Shown here: positions 7,216 to 14,626 of the stretch, in pieces
How positions within the stretch are numbered: position 1 is the first letter of the stretch
Layout: each line of letters opens with the position of its first letter
Source: a virus
Reading direction: 5' to 3' (one strand)
Length of the DNA stretch: 25,527 nt
Virus record (IMG/VR): IMGVR_UViG_3300046001_003891
Coordinates: 1-25,527 of that record
Position numbers and translations under genes: made by a program
Notes under the pieces: model-generated
The model's database searches: none
What the model saw: the letters and a program-made list of their open reading frames with translations, nothing else
Told to the model about the DNA's origin: nothing

Positions 7216-7410
7216 ATGGCAAAAACTAACAGTAGTTTTAATCTTTCAAAAACCACTAAAAAATTAGCCTGCGGAATACATGACCCGCATACACGCAGAA
7301 AATTCCTCAATCTTATGATTGAAGCCGAAGCGGCCCATGCCGCTGGTAAAAATCGTAAGTTTAGTGATCCTGCTACTTCACAAAAAGGTCGTGAAGTATC
7401 TAAAGAATAA
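7216..7410 (+). CDS. Small basic protein, unknown function
   Basis: 64 residues, highly basic, with FNLSKTTKKLACGIHDPHTRR followed by a helix (KFLNLMIEAEAAHAAGK). The start is three bases after the omega-gene stop, so the two are probably co-translated. Similar short proteins occur in T4-like marine phages as far as I recall. There is no recognised domain. Co-transcription with the omega homologue makes a role near transcription or nucleic acid possible. Confidence 0.7.
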   Translation: MAKTNSSFNLSKTTKKLACGIHDPHTRRKFLNLMIEAEAAHAAGKNRKFSDPATSQKGREVSKE

Positions 7411-7419
7411 TAAATAAGT

Positions 7420-7545
7420 ATGCAACGCCAACTATTAGTTGACGTCGGTATCTTAGACGCTTGGGGTGCTAACTCCTTTACTACTGTGTTACACGTAGAA
7501 CGCCGTCCGTATGCAGTTCCTGCTAGCCATTTATTTTTTTTTTAG
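7420..7545 (+). CDS. Short ORF of 41 codons ending in a T tract, perhaps a gene remnant
   Basis: The frame starts MQRQLLVDVGILDAWGANSF and ends HLFFF before TAG. The three final Phe codons come from an uninterrupted run of T at 7534-7543. No good ribosome site is seen, although AATAAATA (7409-7416) lies directly upstream. The coding-like bias and lack of a family match fit either a real short gene or the 5' remnant of one whose rest was replaced by the desaturase insertion. Confidence 0.35.
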   Translation: MQRQLLVDVGILDAWGANSFTTVLHVERRPYAVPASHLFFF

Positions 7546-7557
7546 AGAATTATTAAA

Positions 7558-8604
7558 ATGACGAAGAAATCTATTCATTTAGCATTCTTAAGTGTTTATG
7601 CCCTTATTACTTTAGGGTTAATAACTTATACACAATTGGCTTGGAATGTTATATTTGTTTTACTAGCATTACCGGTGTTATATCTATTATTTGAAACAAA
7701 AATATACACTAATGACAGCAAAGTAAAAATAGCACAGGCTTTTGCATACCTAGGCAGTCTGGTGACCTTGATATTTGCGTGGAATCTCAAATTATTTTTA
7801 TTTGCTTTGTTTTGTGGTTGGTTGCTTTTTGGCATAGGTGTTAGTATATGTCTACATAAATGGGCTAGTCATAGAACTTTTGCACCACGAAATCAATTTT
7901 GGAAAACTATAATTTTATGGTTTGGTTCTATGTGTACCCTAGGAAGTACTATTAGCTGGGCCGCAGGACATCGAGAACACCATAGATTTACGGACAAACA
8001 AGGTGATCCGCATAGTCCATCTGGAAGTCTGTGGCACAAGATCAAAGTTTATTTTTACTATTTTCCTACTTATCCAATCAGTCCAATGCTGATCAAAGAC
8101 CTTACTATTGATACTGGGCATAAATGGTTCCATAAACACTATTACAAGGTAATCTACAGCTATGCGTTGGGACTATGTTTAATTGATCCGATATACGCAG
8201 GTTATTTTTATTGTTTGCCGGTATTATATGTATTCACGGGCATAAGCTGGGTAACCGTGATTGCACACTTGCCATATTCGGGACGTTGGGGATATCGAAG
8301 TGATACCTATAGGATTTATAAAAGTAATGACTACACGTATAACAGTCATGTATGGCAGTTCCTATTAATGGGAGAAGGTTATCATAATACGCATCATACC
8401 TGTCCTTGGCTTTGGAACAATGCTATATTACCCAAGGAATTCGACATATCGGGGCAAATCATCAAAAGGATCGGTCACGTAAATGATCGTCCTCCTTTAC
8501 CTTTTGATAGTATCCGTAAAGGGCAAGAAATGTTTAATGAAATAGCCCAAGTAACTGAAAAAAATAAAGTTAACAATCGTCTGGAAGTGCCGAATCCAAC
8601 ATGA
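7558..8604 (+). CDS. Membrane fatty-acid desaturase, delta-9 acyl-CoA/lipid type
   Basis: 348 residues. It holds all three histidine boxes of the di-iron desaturases: HKWASH (100-105, HX4H), HREHH (138-142, HX2HH) and GEGYHNTHH with His276, 279 and 280 (HX2HH). The surrounding residues, including HHRFTD and THHTCPW, match stearoyl-type delta-9 desaturases. About four membrane helices are visible (about 8-24, 28-45, 62-96, 116-133), with another hydrophobic region at 203-236. It would insert a double bond in acyl chains in the inner membrane, using host electron donors. It overlaps the next gene by four bases (ATGA). Phage carriage suggests alteration of host membrane lipids during infection. 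Confidence 0.9.
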   Translation: MTKKSIHLAFLSVYALITLGLITYTQLAWNVIFVLLALPVLYLLFETKIYTNDSKVKIAQAFAYLGSLVTLIFAWNLKLFLFALFCGWLLFGIGVSICLHKWASHRTFAPRNQFWKTIILWFGSMCTLGSTISWAAGHREHHRFTDKQGDPHSPSGSLWHKIKVYFYYFPTYPISPMLIKDLTIDTGHKWFHKHYYKVIYSYALGLCLIDPIYAGYFYCLPVLYVFTGISWVTVIAHLPYSGRWGYRSDTYRIYKSNDYTYNSHVWQFLLMGEGYHNTHHTCPWLWNNAILPKEFDISGQIIKRIGHVNDRPPLPFDSIRKGQEMFNEIAQVTEKNKVNNRLEVPNPT

Positions 8605-9299
8605 GAAAACCTATTGCACTAGTTGGATACCGTTCAGGATTAGATTTGTTAGTAGATATTGCTGATGAACTAGATGTAGAAATAGCTGGTATATTTGACA
8701 AGTATTTTTTTGGAAACACAGAACAGATAGATGGAATACCTTTTATAGGTAATGAAGAACAAATTCCTGAATCAGATGTTGCGAAATATGATTTTTTACT
8801 AGCCAGCGGATGGGCAGGACATAGTAATATCAAAAATATTGAACATAATGGTGATAACTTACGCAAGCGTAGAATACGTATTTTCCGTGAACGTAATTTG
8901 CCAATGGCAAATTTGATAAGTCCTAGTGCTTTTATAAGCCCTAAAACTTTTGTAGGGAATAGTGTAGTTGTTGCAAGAGATTGTTATATTCGAGCGAAGT
9001 CTCATATCGGTGATTTTTGTTATTTAGACAGCGGAAGCGCAGTAGCACATGATGTAAGGCTTGGTGAAAATGTAATTATGACACCATATACTTTTGTCGC
9101 AGGACATATTCATGTAGGTGATAATGTTATGATAGGTGCCGGCAGTATGATAGTAAACAGTTATCCAGATCGAGCATTAGAAATAGGTAATGATGTTAAA
9201 ATAATGGCCGGCACTACAGTTATGCGAGATGTGCCTGATGGTAAGTTTGTTCATTCAAGCGGTAAAATTTTGCGTAGATTAGATTTAAAAAAGGAATAA
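8601..9299 (+). CDS. NeuD/PglD-like sugar O- or N-acetyltransferase
   Basis: 232 residues. The N-terminal part (1-100) is a small Rossmann-like domain (IALVGYRSGLDLLVDIA), typical of the NeuD/PglD family. Residues about 105-225 are a left-handed beta-helix of hexapeptide repeats (SAFISPKTFVGNSVVVARD through LGENVIMTPYTFVAG and IHVGDNVMIGAGSMI). SAVAHD near 148-153 supplies the likely catalytic His. Relatives transfer an acetyl group from acetyl-CoA to amino sugars or nonulosonic acids. The start overlaps the desaturase stop, so the two are co-translated, which may mean a common target at the cell envelope. Confidence 0.85.
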   Translation: MRKPIALVGYRSGLDLLVDIADELDVEIAGIFDKYFFGNTEQIDGIPFIGNEEQIPESDVAKYDFLLASGWAGHSNIKNIEHNGDNLRKRRIRIFRERNLPMANLISPSAFISPKTFVGNSVVVARDCYIRAKSHIGDFCYLDSGSAVAHDVRLGENVIMTPYTFVAGHIHVGDNVMIGAGSMIVNSYPDRALEIGNDVKIMAGTTVMRDVPDGKFVHSSGKILRRLDLKKE

Positions 9300-9300
9300 T

Positions 9301-9705
9301 ATGGAAAAGAAATTATGGGATAGTATCGATAGCTCAATACTAAAGTCATTACCTAATGCCGCACGTGGATATGAGCAACGTATCAATATCCCAGAATTTA
9401 CATTCTTAGGCGGTGCTAATCAACCAGACTTTGGTGATGTTACTATTTGGTTCTATGGCAAAGATAAGACTATTGAATTAAAAAGTCTTAAGCAATACAT
9501 ATTCCAATACCGCGACACACGTTTGAGTTACGAGCGAGCATTAGATGTTATGTATAAAGATCTTAAAGCAGTGTATGAACCAGATCGTATTCGTATAGAA
9601 ATTGAATACCGCCCACGTGGAGGTATAAGTAGTAGAATGACCGTAGACAGCGATTGGGGCCATTTGGGTGGCACTGATCAACTTTGGCAACATCACAAGG
9701 ATTAA
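9301..9705 (+). CDS. QueF-family (preQ0 reductase-like) protein lacking the catalytic cysteine
   Basis: 134 residues of the T-fold QueF family. [17 protein letters not shown] (28-44), [14 protein letters not shown] (58-71) and EYRPRGGIS (102-110) match conserved blocks of 7-cyano-7-deazaguanine reductase. In the enzyme as I recall it from Bacillus, a Cys sits in FTSLCPKTGQPDF and forms a thioimide with the nitrile. Here that block is one residue shorter and reads LGGANQPDF, and the protein has no Cys at all. The His before the conserved Glu in the RNHGDFHED block is Tyr78 here, while Glu79 and Asp43 remain. It probably cannot carry out the normal reduction. It may bind a 7-deazaguanine or do other chemistry. 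A start at 9301 follows AAGGA. Confidence 0.82.
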   Translation: MEKKLWDSIDSSILKSLPNAARGYEQRINIPEFTFLGGANQPDFGDVTIWFYGKDKTIELKSLKQYIFQYRDTRLSYERALDVMYKDLKAVYEPDRIRIEIEYRPRGGISSRMTVDSDWGHLGGTDQLWQHHKD

Positions 9706-9706
9706 T

Positions 9707-10996
9707 ATGGATTATAAAGTAAAAGACATTACATTGGCCGCCTGGGGTCATAAAGAAATCGCTATTGCTGAAACAGAGATGCCAGGATTAATGGCAGTCA
9801 AAGCAGAATATTTAGAAGCCCAACCACTTAAAGGTGCACGTATTGCTGGGTCATTGCATATGACCATTCAAACAGCAGTATTAGTCGAAACATTAATAGC
9901 TTTAGGTGCTGAAGTGCGTTGGTCAAGTTGCAACATATTTTCAACACAGGATCACGCCGCCGCCGCACTAGCTGATCAAGGTATACCTGTATTTGCTTGG
10001 AAAGGTGAAACAGAAGAAGAATACTGGTGGTGCATTGAACAGACAGTTAGTGGTCCAGACGATTGGCAGCCAAACATGTTACTTGATGATGGTCATGACC
10101 TTACATGGTATATCCATGAAAAACATCCGCATCTATTAGAAGGAATCCGTGGAGTAACAGAAGAAACAACAACTGGTATCCATAAAATCAATGAAGCAAT
10201 GGCCAAGGGTGAATTCAAGTTACGTGCTATAAATGTTAATGACAGCGTGACCAAAGCTAAATTTGATAACTTATATGGTTGTCGCGAGTCATTAGTTGAT
10301 GGTATTAAACGTGCCACTGACGTGATGATCGCAGGTAAGGTAGCAGTGGTAGCAGGCTTTGGTGATGTAGGTAAAGGGTCAGCGGCCGCACTTCGCGCAC
10401 TATCAGCACAGGTTTGGGTAACTGAGATCGATCCAATCTGCGCACTACAGGCTGCCATGGAAGGCTATCGTGTAGTTACCATGGACTATGCCGCAGATAA
10501 GGCAGATATCTTTGTTACAGCCACAGGCAACATTGATGTTATTACGTATGGCGATATGTTAAAAATGAAAAATAATTCTATAGTATGTAATATTGGCCAT
10601 TTTGATAGTGAAATCGATGTTGCAAGTTTGCAAGATTATTGTCAATGGGAAGAAATTAAACCACAAGTAGATCACATTATATTTCCAGATAATAAACGTA
10701 TTATTCTTTTGGCCAAGGGTAGATTAGTAAACCTAGGTTGTGCTACAGGACATCCGAGCTATGTAATGAGTAATTCATTCACTAACCAAGTTCTAGCACA
10801 GATCGAAATGTTCAATAACTTTGATGATTATCAAATTGGTTATCTATATCTACTGCCAAAACATTTGGATGAAAAGGTCGCTCAATTACATTTGGCTAAG
10901 ATTGGTGCAGAATTGACAACGTTAACCGCTGATCAAGCCACATATATTGGCGTTGCGGTCGCTGGACCATACAAACCTGATAGTTATCGTTATTAA
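9707..10996 (+). CDS. ahcY: S-adenosylhomocysteine hydrolase
   Basis: 429 residues, full length for the family. The enzyme splits S-adenosylhomocysteine into adenosine and homocysteine with tightly bound NAD, removing the inhibitor of methyltransferases. [14 protein letters not shown] (75-88), EETTTGIHK (152-160), [20 protein letters not shown] (176-195), GFGDVGKG (217-224, NAD loop) and the C-terminal PYKPDSYRY are all near-identical to cellular enzymes. ATG 9707 follows ACAAGG; an in-frame GTG at 9668 would extend into the previous gene and is rejected. It probably supports the methyltransferases and radical SAM enzyme of this phage. As an auxiliary metabolic gene it is intact. Confidence 0.96.
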   Translation: MDYKVKDITLAAWGHKEIAIAETEMPGLMAVKAEYLEAQPLKGARIAGSLHMTIQTAVLVETLIALGAEVRWSSCNIFSTQDHAAAALADQGIPVFAWKGETEEEYWWCIEQTVSGPDDWQPNMLLDDGHDLTWYIHEKHPHLLEGIRGVTEETTTGIHKINEAMAKGEFKLRAINVNDSVTKAKFDNLYGCRESLVDGIKRATDVMIAGKVAVVAGFGDVGKGSAAALRALSAQVWVTEIDPICALQAAMEGYRVVTMDYAADKADIFVTATGNIDVITYGDMLKMKNNSIVCNIGHFDSEIDVASLQDYCQWEEIKPQVDHIIFPDNKRIILLAKGRLVNLGCATGHPSYVMSNSFTNQVLAQIEMFNNFDDYQIGYLYLLPKHLDEKVAQLHLAKIGAELTTLTADQATYIGVAVAGPYKPDSYRY

Positions 10997-11034
10997 CAGA
11001 TCATTAAGTAATATTTTAACCTACGGGTTATGTA

Positions 11035-11042
11035 TATAAATA
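11035..11042 (+). promoter_or_regulatory. Perfect T4-type late promoter box
   Basis: TATAAATA, identical to the T4 late -10 consensus, sits 71 bases upstream of the porin-like gene. A small hairpin, TAACC/GGTTA with loop TACG, lies just upstream at 11017-11030. Late expression of the porin-like gene is inferred. Confidence 0.7.
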
Positions 11043-11060
11043 AAACGTGGCTTATGTGTA

Positions 11061-11077
11061 ACAGAATTTTATTCTGT
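11061..11077 (+). promoter_or_regulatory. Hairpin in the leader of the porin-like gene
   Basis: ACAGAAT and ATTCTGT form a perfect 7-base stem with a 3-base loop, followed by GGCATTTTTG. It lies between the late box and the ATG at 11114. It might act as an mRNA stabiliser or weak attenuator; function unproven. Confidence 0.45.
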
Positions 11078-11113
11078 GGCATTTTTGCAACAATTTATAA
11101 CCGAGGAAACACA

Positions 11114-11704
11114 ATGAAAAAAACTTTAATCGCAACACTTATCGCTGGTCTATCATTTGGCACAGTAGCATTAGCTGAAGACGGCAAAAACTTTGCTCAC
11201 ATCCAATACACATTCCGTGATACAATCGCTGACAATAAGGCTGACACTAATAGACAAGGTGTTAACTTTACGATTGGCCGCAAGGTGTTAGACAACCTAA
11301 CAATCGATTTAGGTGAACAGTTCCGTACTGAACGTCTAAACAATGATACTGGTGTAAGCACAACACGTTTAGAAGCAGGTGCTACATACTCATACAATCT
11401 ACTTCCAGCTGTGTCATTATACACACGTGGCGGATTAGGTCAGAAGTTTACTTCAAATCAAGACTATACATACTATTCAGTTGAACCAGGTATCAAATAC
11501 GCTGTAACAGATGCAGTGTCAGTTAAAGCAGGATACCGTTTCCGTGATGCGTTTAATGACTCATACAATGAAAAAACAAACACAGTACGATTTGGTGCTG
11601 AATACGCTGTCGCTAAAGATCAAGCATTGACATTAGGCATTGATCGTAGCTATGGTGCTAGTGACTTCATTGGTTACAATGCAGGTTACATGATCAAGTT
11701 TTAA
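11114..11704 (+). CDS. Small outer-membrane beta-barrel protein with signal peptide
   Basis: 196 residues. The first 21 are a clear Sec signal peptide (MKKTLIATLIAGLSFGTVALA, cut before EDGK). The rest alternates polar and apolar residues in about eight to ten strands (for example FAHIQYTFRD, LTIDLGEQFRTERL, TRLEAGATYSYNL, VSVKAGYRFRD, TVRFGAEYAV). The last residues, YNAGYMIKF, end in Phe, the usual signal for the BAM assembly machine. It probably inserts in the host outer membrane. ATG 11114 is preceded by GAGGAAA; the upstream in-frame extension lies in the leader and is not used. The late box and the terminator at 11752 make it a single-gene unit. It could block receptors or alter permeability; a virion role is less likely. 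Confidence 0.83.
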   Translation: MKKTLIATLIAGLSFGTVALAEDGKNFAHIQYTFRDTIADNKADTNRQGVNFTIGRKVLDNLTIDLGEQFRTERLNNDTGVSTTRLEAGATYSYNLLPAVSLYTRGGLGQKFTSNQDYTYYSVEPGIKYAVTDAVSVKAGYRFRDAFNDSYNEKTNTVRFGAEYAVAKDQALTLGIDRSYGASDFIGYNAGYMIKF

Positions 11705-11751
11705 TCAAACTAATAACGCCTCTTAACAATGCGCAACCTTTATTAGTATCC

Positions 11752-11779
11752 AAAAAGCCCTGCTCCGGTGGGGCTTTTT
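11752..11779 (+). terminator. Rho-independent terminator
   Basis: AAAAAGCCC (11752-11760) pairs with GGGCTTTTT (11771-11779) around a short GC-containing loop, and the second arm ends in a T run. It closes the porin-like gene, and the next promoter starts two bases later. Confidence 0.9.
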
Positions 11780-11780
11780 C

Positions 11781-11809
11781 TTGACTTTTGAAGATATAGG
11801 TACTATAAT
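11781..11809 (+). promoter_or_regulatory. Strong promoter giving a leaderless HNH transcript
   Basis: TTGACT (11781-11786), exactly 17 bases, and consensus TATAAT (11804-11809). ATG 11816 begins seven bases after the end of the -10 box, where transcription would be expected to start, so the message should have no leader. Confidence 0.8.
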
Positions 11810-11815
11810 GTTATT

Positions 11816-12532
11816 ATGAAAATACAAGGTACCAAAAATAAATCACGATTATTAAAAAAACAACTGCTTAGATCAAAGCCCAGAGAGGTTAATATCTATA
11901 AGAGTGAGTTTACAGACAAATATAGATTATTAATTGAATCATTTAACAAAGACAGTTTCAGACTATATGAAGAATTATATAGAAAATGGGCATCTGGAGC
12001 ACGGCCAAAACAATATCTATTAGACGAATGCATCAAACAACAAATCACAGGTCCAATTTTAGAACTAGCAACTATTAGAGTCTCTAATAGATATGACCAT
12101 CAAAAAATACTTCAAAGCCTGCGCCATCGTTGGACCAATGAGCTTGAACATAGAAGAGAGCAAGTTAATAACGATGAAAATAAATTTTGGACAACTATGG
12201 CTAGATTGATTCAACGTCGAGCAACGGATGATGGTATTAATCTTTATTTGGAATGGCAAGGCAAAGCCGGGTTAGTCAAGTTGATTGATTTCTTAAAAGC
12301 ACAATTTAAAAAACAAAATGGAATTTGTGCTATATCAAAACAACCGATGACTTTAAAAATTGGAGAAATAAAAAAGAATCCCGACAAGTGCTCACCTGAT
12401 AGAAAAAACAGTAACAAAGGATACGAACCAACAAATCTTTGGTTGGTAACCTGGTGGGCAAATAAAATGAAAATGGACGTACCGATGGTCACCTTTTGGA
12501 AAAGGATTGACATATTAGCCCAGGTTAGGTAA
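11816..12532 (+). CDS. HNH-type endonuclease-like protein
   Basis: 238 residues. The C-terminal part (about 165-222) has the layout of phage HNH nucleases: QNGICAISKQPM (168-178, with Cys171), then KCSPDRKNSNKGYEPTNLWL (191-210) and WWANKMKMD. The DR pair (195-196), Asn206 and Lys217 correspond to the beta-beta-alpha metal core, with Asp in place of the first His. The N-terminal 160 residues are helical and basic, and probably bind DNA. Arg is mainly AGA, as in the radical SAM gene and unlike the flanks. The gene is an isolated unit between a terminator and another promoter, as expected of a mobile homing endonuclease. It is leaderless. Confidence 0.72.
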   Translation: MKIQGTKNKSRLLKKQLLRSKPREVNIYKSEFTDKYRLLIESFNKDSFRLYEELYRKWASGARPKQYLLDECIKQQITGPILELATIRVSNRYDHQKILQSLRHRWTNELEHRREQVNNDENKFWTTMARLIQRRATDDGINLYLEWQGKAGLVKLIDFLKAQFKKQNGICAISKQPMTLKIGEIKKNPDKCSPDRKNSNKGYEPTNLWLVTWWANKMKMDVPMVTFWKRIDILAQVR

Positions 12533-12542
12533 CAATCTAAGG

Positions 12543-12571
12543 TTGACTTAACATAGTATTTCTGTTATACT
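12543..12571 (+). promoter_or_regulatory. Sigma70-type promoter, sister of the one at 6902
   Basis: TTGACT (12543-12548), 17 bases, then TATACT (12566-12571). It shares a 17-base identical block over the -10 region and the TTATGGAGT ribosome site with the promoter of the omega-like gene. Confidence 0.8.
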
Positions 12572-12605
12572 TAAACAGTAACATTCTATAATTATGGAGT
12601 AAAAC

Positions 12606-12779
12606 ATGTTTGATTCAATTGAAATTCGTAAAGTAACAAATGGATTTGTAGTGATCCTTACACAAGAAGATGAAACCAGTGAGTATGTATTTGATACTAG
12701 CCGTAAAGCTATCAAGTTTATCAAAGAATACGTAGAAACCAAGGTTGCTCGCACAGTAGCAGACAGAGTAGAAGCATAA
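12606..12779 (+). CDS. 57-residue phage protein, unknown function
   Basis: The product begins MFDSIEIRKVTNGFVVILTQ and continues with EYVFDTSRKAIKFIKEYVE. The likely fold is a beta hairpin, an acidic turn and a helix. A strong promoter and a well-spaced GGAG ribosome site (TTATGGAGT before ATG) make it a convincing gene in spite of its length. Small proteins with a similar layout occur in T4-like marine phages as far as I recall. Its promoter twin drives the omega homologue, so the two are probably expressed together, early. Confidence 0.78.
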   Translation: MFDSIEIRKVTNGFVVILTQEDETSEYVFDTSRKAIKFIKEYVETKVARTVADRVEA

Positions 12780-12801
12780 TTTTTCTACCATATTTTGTTA
12801 A

Positions 12802-12809
12802 AATAAATA
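12802..12809 (+). promoter_or_regulatory. Late-type box before glycan island 1
   Basis: AATAAATA lies 39 bases upstream of the first gene of the island, in an AT-rich stretch. It differs from TATAAATA in its first base only. It is the sole promoter-like element seen for the 5.5 kb gene run. Confidence 0.45.
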
Positions 12810-12847
12810 CAAAATAGCAGTAAATTCAACGAAAACTGGAGAAATCA

Positions 12848-13879
12848 ATGTCAAAAACCGTCTTAGTGACTGGCGGTGCGGGTTTTATCGCACACCACGT
12901 TATTGAAAATATTTTAAGGAATACCGATTGGAATGTAGTCAGCTTAGACAGACTAGACTTCTCGGGTAATCTAAATCGACTATCAGATATGATGGCAGAT
13001 TTTGATCAAGAAACCAAAAAGCGTGTGAAGATCGTATTCCATGATCTACGTGCTGAATTAAATCCAATGGTAGCCCGTGATATTGGTGATGTAAATTATG
13101 TCTTACATCTAGCCGCAGGCAGCCATGTTGATCGATCAATTGAATTCCCAATGGAATTTGTCTGGGATAACGTAGTTGGTACAGGTCATATATTAGAGTT
13201 CGCACGTAAATTAAAAAATCTAGAACGTTTCATCTATTTCTCAACAGATGAAGTATTTGGTCCAGCACCCAACGGCGTAAACTACGGTGAACGTGATCGT
13301 TATAACAGTTCTAATCCATATTCAGCAACCAAAGCTGGTGGCGAAGAACTAGCAGTAGCATTTGAAAATACATATAAATTACCTATCTACATCACACATA
13401 CCATGAATGTGTTTGGTCAACGCCAACACCCAGAGAAGTTTATTCCGATGTGTATCCGTAAGGTAAACGATGGTGACGCCATCACTATCCACAGTGATGC
13501 AACCCGCACTATTCCGGGTAGTCGTTTCTATATCCATGCCGCAGACGTAGCAGACGCTATGATGTTCTTGCTGGGATTAGATTCAACTAAACTAGAAGCA
13601 GACTATGGTGATGCACGTTGTCCTAAGTTTAACCTAGTAGGCAAACAAGAGATTAATAATTTACAACTAGCACAGATTATCGCTGATGCGCAAGGAAAAG
13701 AATTGAAGTACGAAATGGTTGACTTCCATAGCTCACGCCCAGGACATGACTTGCGTTATGCTCTCAGCGGTGACTACATGCGCAGTTTAGGTTGGGAACC
13801 TAAGGTTAGTTTAACAGAACGTATCGGTGAAGTAGTTGAATGGACATTGAAGAACGACCGTTGGCTACGTTGCGAATAA
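12848..13879 (+). CDS. NAD-dependent nucleotide-sugar 4,6-dehydratase, extended SDR family
   Basis: 343 residues. VTGGAGFIAHH (7-17) is the Rossmann dinucleotide loop, with Ala15 in place of the usual third Gly. LHLAAGSHVDRSI (87-98), FSTDEVFG (131-138) and YSATK (158-162) are the signatures of dTDP-glucose 4,6-dehydratase (RmlB-like), including the Thr-Asp-Glu catalytic triplet and the Tyr/Lys pair. NVFGQRQHPEKFIP follows as the substrate segment. These enzymes make the 4-keto-6-deoxy sugar from which deoxy and C-methyl sugars are built. It starts glycan island 1, and the C-methyltransferase three genes on is a likely user of its product. GDP- or CDP-sugar could be the substrate instead of dTDP-glucose. 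Confidence 0.88.
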   Translation: MSKTVLVTGGAGFIAHHVIENILRNTDWNVVSLDRLDFSGNLNRLSDMMADFDQETKKRVKIVFHDLRAELNPMVARDIGDVNYVLHLAAGSHVDRSIEFPMEFVWDNVVGTGHILEFARKLKNLERFIYFSTDEVFGPAPNGVNYGERDRYNSSNPYSATKAGGEELAVAFENTYKLPIYITHTMNVFGQRQHPEKFIPMCIRKVNDGDAITIHSDATRTIPGSRFYIHAADVADAMMFLLGLDSTKLEADYGDARCPKFNLVGKQEINNLQLAQIIADAQGKELKYEMVDFHSSRPGHDLRYALSGDYMRSLGWEPKVSLTERIGEVVEWTLKNDRWLRCE

Positions 13880-13888
13880 AGGATAACT

Positions 13889-14626
13889 ATGAAAAATATC
13901 GTATTACTAACTTCGGCAGTGTATACTAACTATGGTATCTACAAGCCAGCAGAGCGAATCCAACAGACATTAGACACAGCTAAAAGTGCTAAGAAATATA
14001 TTCCTGGTGCTGTGATCATCCTAGTAGACAACAGCAAAGTTGATGTACAAAATGATACTAGCGTAGAGTTTGAAGAACTCATTGATCTAGTTGACTACTA
14101 CATCGACAACAGTGACGATGATGATATCAAATATTTCCATAATAATGTACAGAACTATGACATTGGTAAGAATGCCATGGAAGCTATTGGCCTGATGAAG
14201 GCATTAACTTATATCAACGGTGATGAAGACATGAAAAAAGTTATTGCTGATGCTGATCGTATTTTTAAACTTAGTGGTCGCTATCAAGTAACTGACAAGT
14301 TTGATATTGCTAAGTTCAGCAACGCTAATACCAAAGACAAATATGTGTTTAAAAAGGCACAACCAAGCTGGATTAATCCAGCTGATACCGGAGTTAATAC
14401 CTTATTACAAACACGTCTATGGTCATTTACTCCTGCTATGCTATTGAATACCATGCAGTTGTATAAAGACATCATTGAGACCATGGTAGGTTTATTTAAT
14501 CAAAACAAATATATCGATAATGAACATGCTATGAGTAAGTTTATTCCAAGAGACATGTTAGTTGAATTAGAAACAGTGGGACTGCAAGGTAATATCGCTC
14601 CTAATGGCATGATGATCATTGATTGA
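13889..14626 (+). CDS. Putative glycosyltransferase-like protein
   Basis: 245 residues. The start (IVLLTSAVYTN, IQQTLDTAKSAKKYIPGAVI, ILVDNS) looks like a GT-A nucleotide-sugar fold, and DADRIFKLSGRYQVT in the middle (about 121-135) resembles the DxD-plus-SGRY segment seen in some lipopolysaccharide transferases. ATG 13889 follows AAAGGA nine bases after the dehydratase stop, and the stop overlaps the next start (TGATG). I recognise the pattern but cannot name a family, acceptor or donor. Confidence 0.6.
   Translation: MKNIVLLTSAVYTNYGIYKPAERIQQTLDTAKSAKKYIPGAVIILVDNSKVDVQNDTSVEFEELIDLVDYYIDNSDDDDIKYFHNNVQNYDIGKNAMEAIGLMKALTYINGDEDMKKVIADADRIFKLSGRYQVTDKFDIAKFSNANTKDKYVFKKAQPSWINPADTGVNTLLQTRLWSFTPAMLLNTMQLYKDIIETMVGLFNQNKYIDNEHAMSKFIPRDMLVELETVGLQGNIAPNGMMIID

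Noticed and set aside
7409-7416. AATAAATA as a late promoter for the short ORF at 7420
   Set aside because: The box is so close that transcription would begin within or after the start codon. It could be chance in AT-rich DNA.
7534-7557. Programmed frameshift at the T run joining the short ORF to the desaturase
   Set aside because: Both the -1 and the +1 frame meet a stop codon before or at the desaturase start, so no fusion product results.
9668-9706. Upstream GTG extension of SAH hydrolase
   Set aside because: It would run into the QueF-like gene, has no homologous sequence and a good ribosome site precedes ATG 9707.
10093-10458. Reverse-strand frame of 121 codons inside the SAH hydrolase gene
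   Set aside because: It lies wholly opposite a very well conserved enzyme and has Ser/Ala-rich composition typical of a shadow frame.
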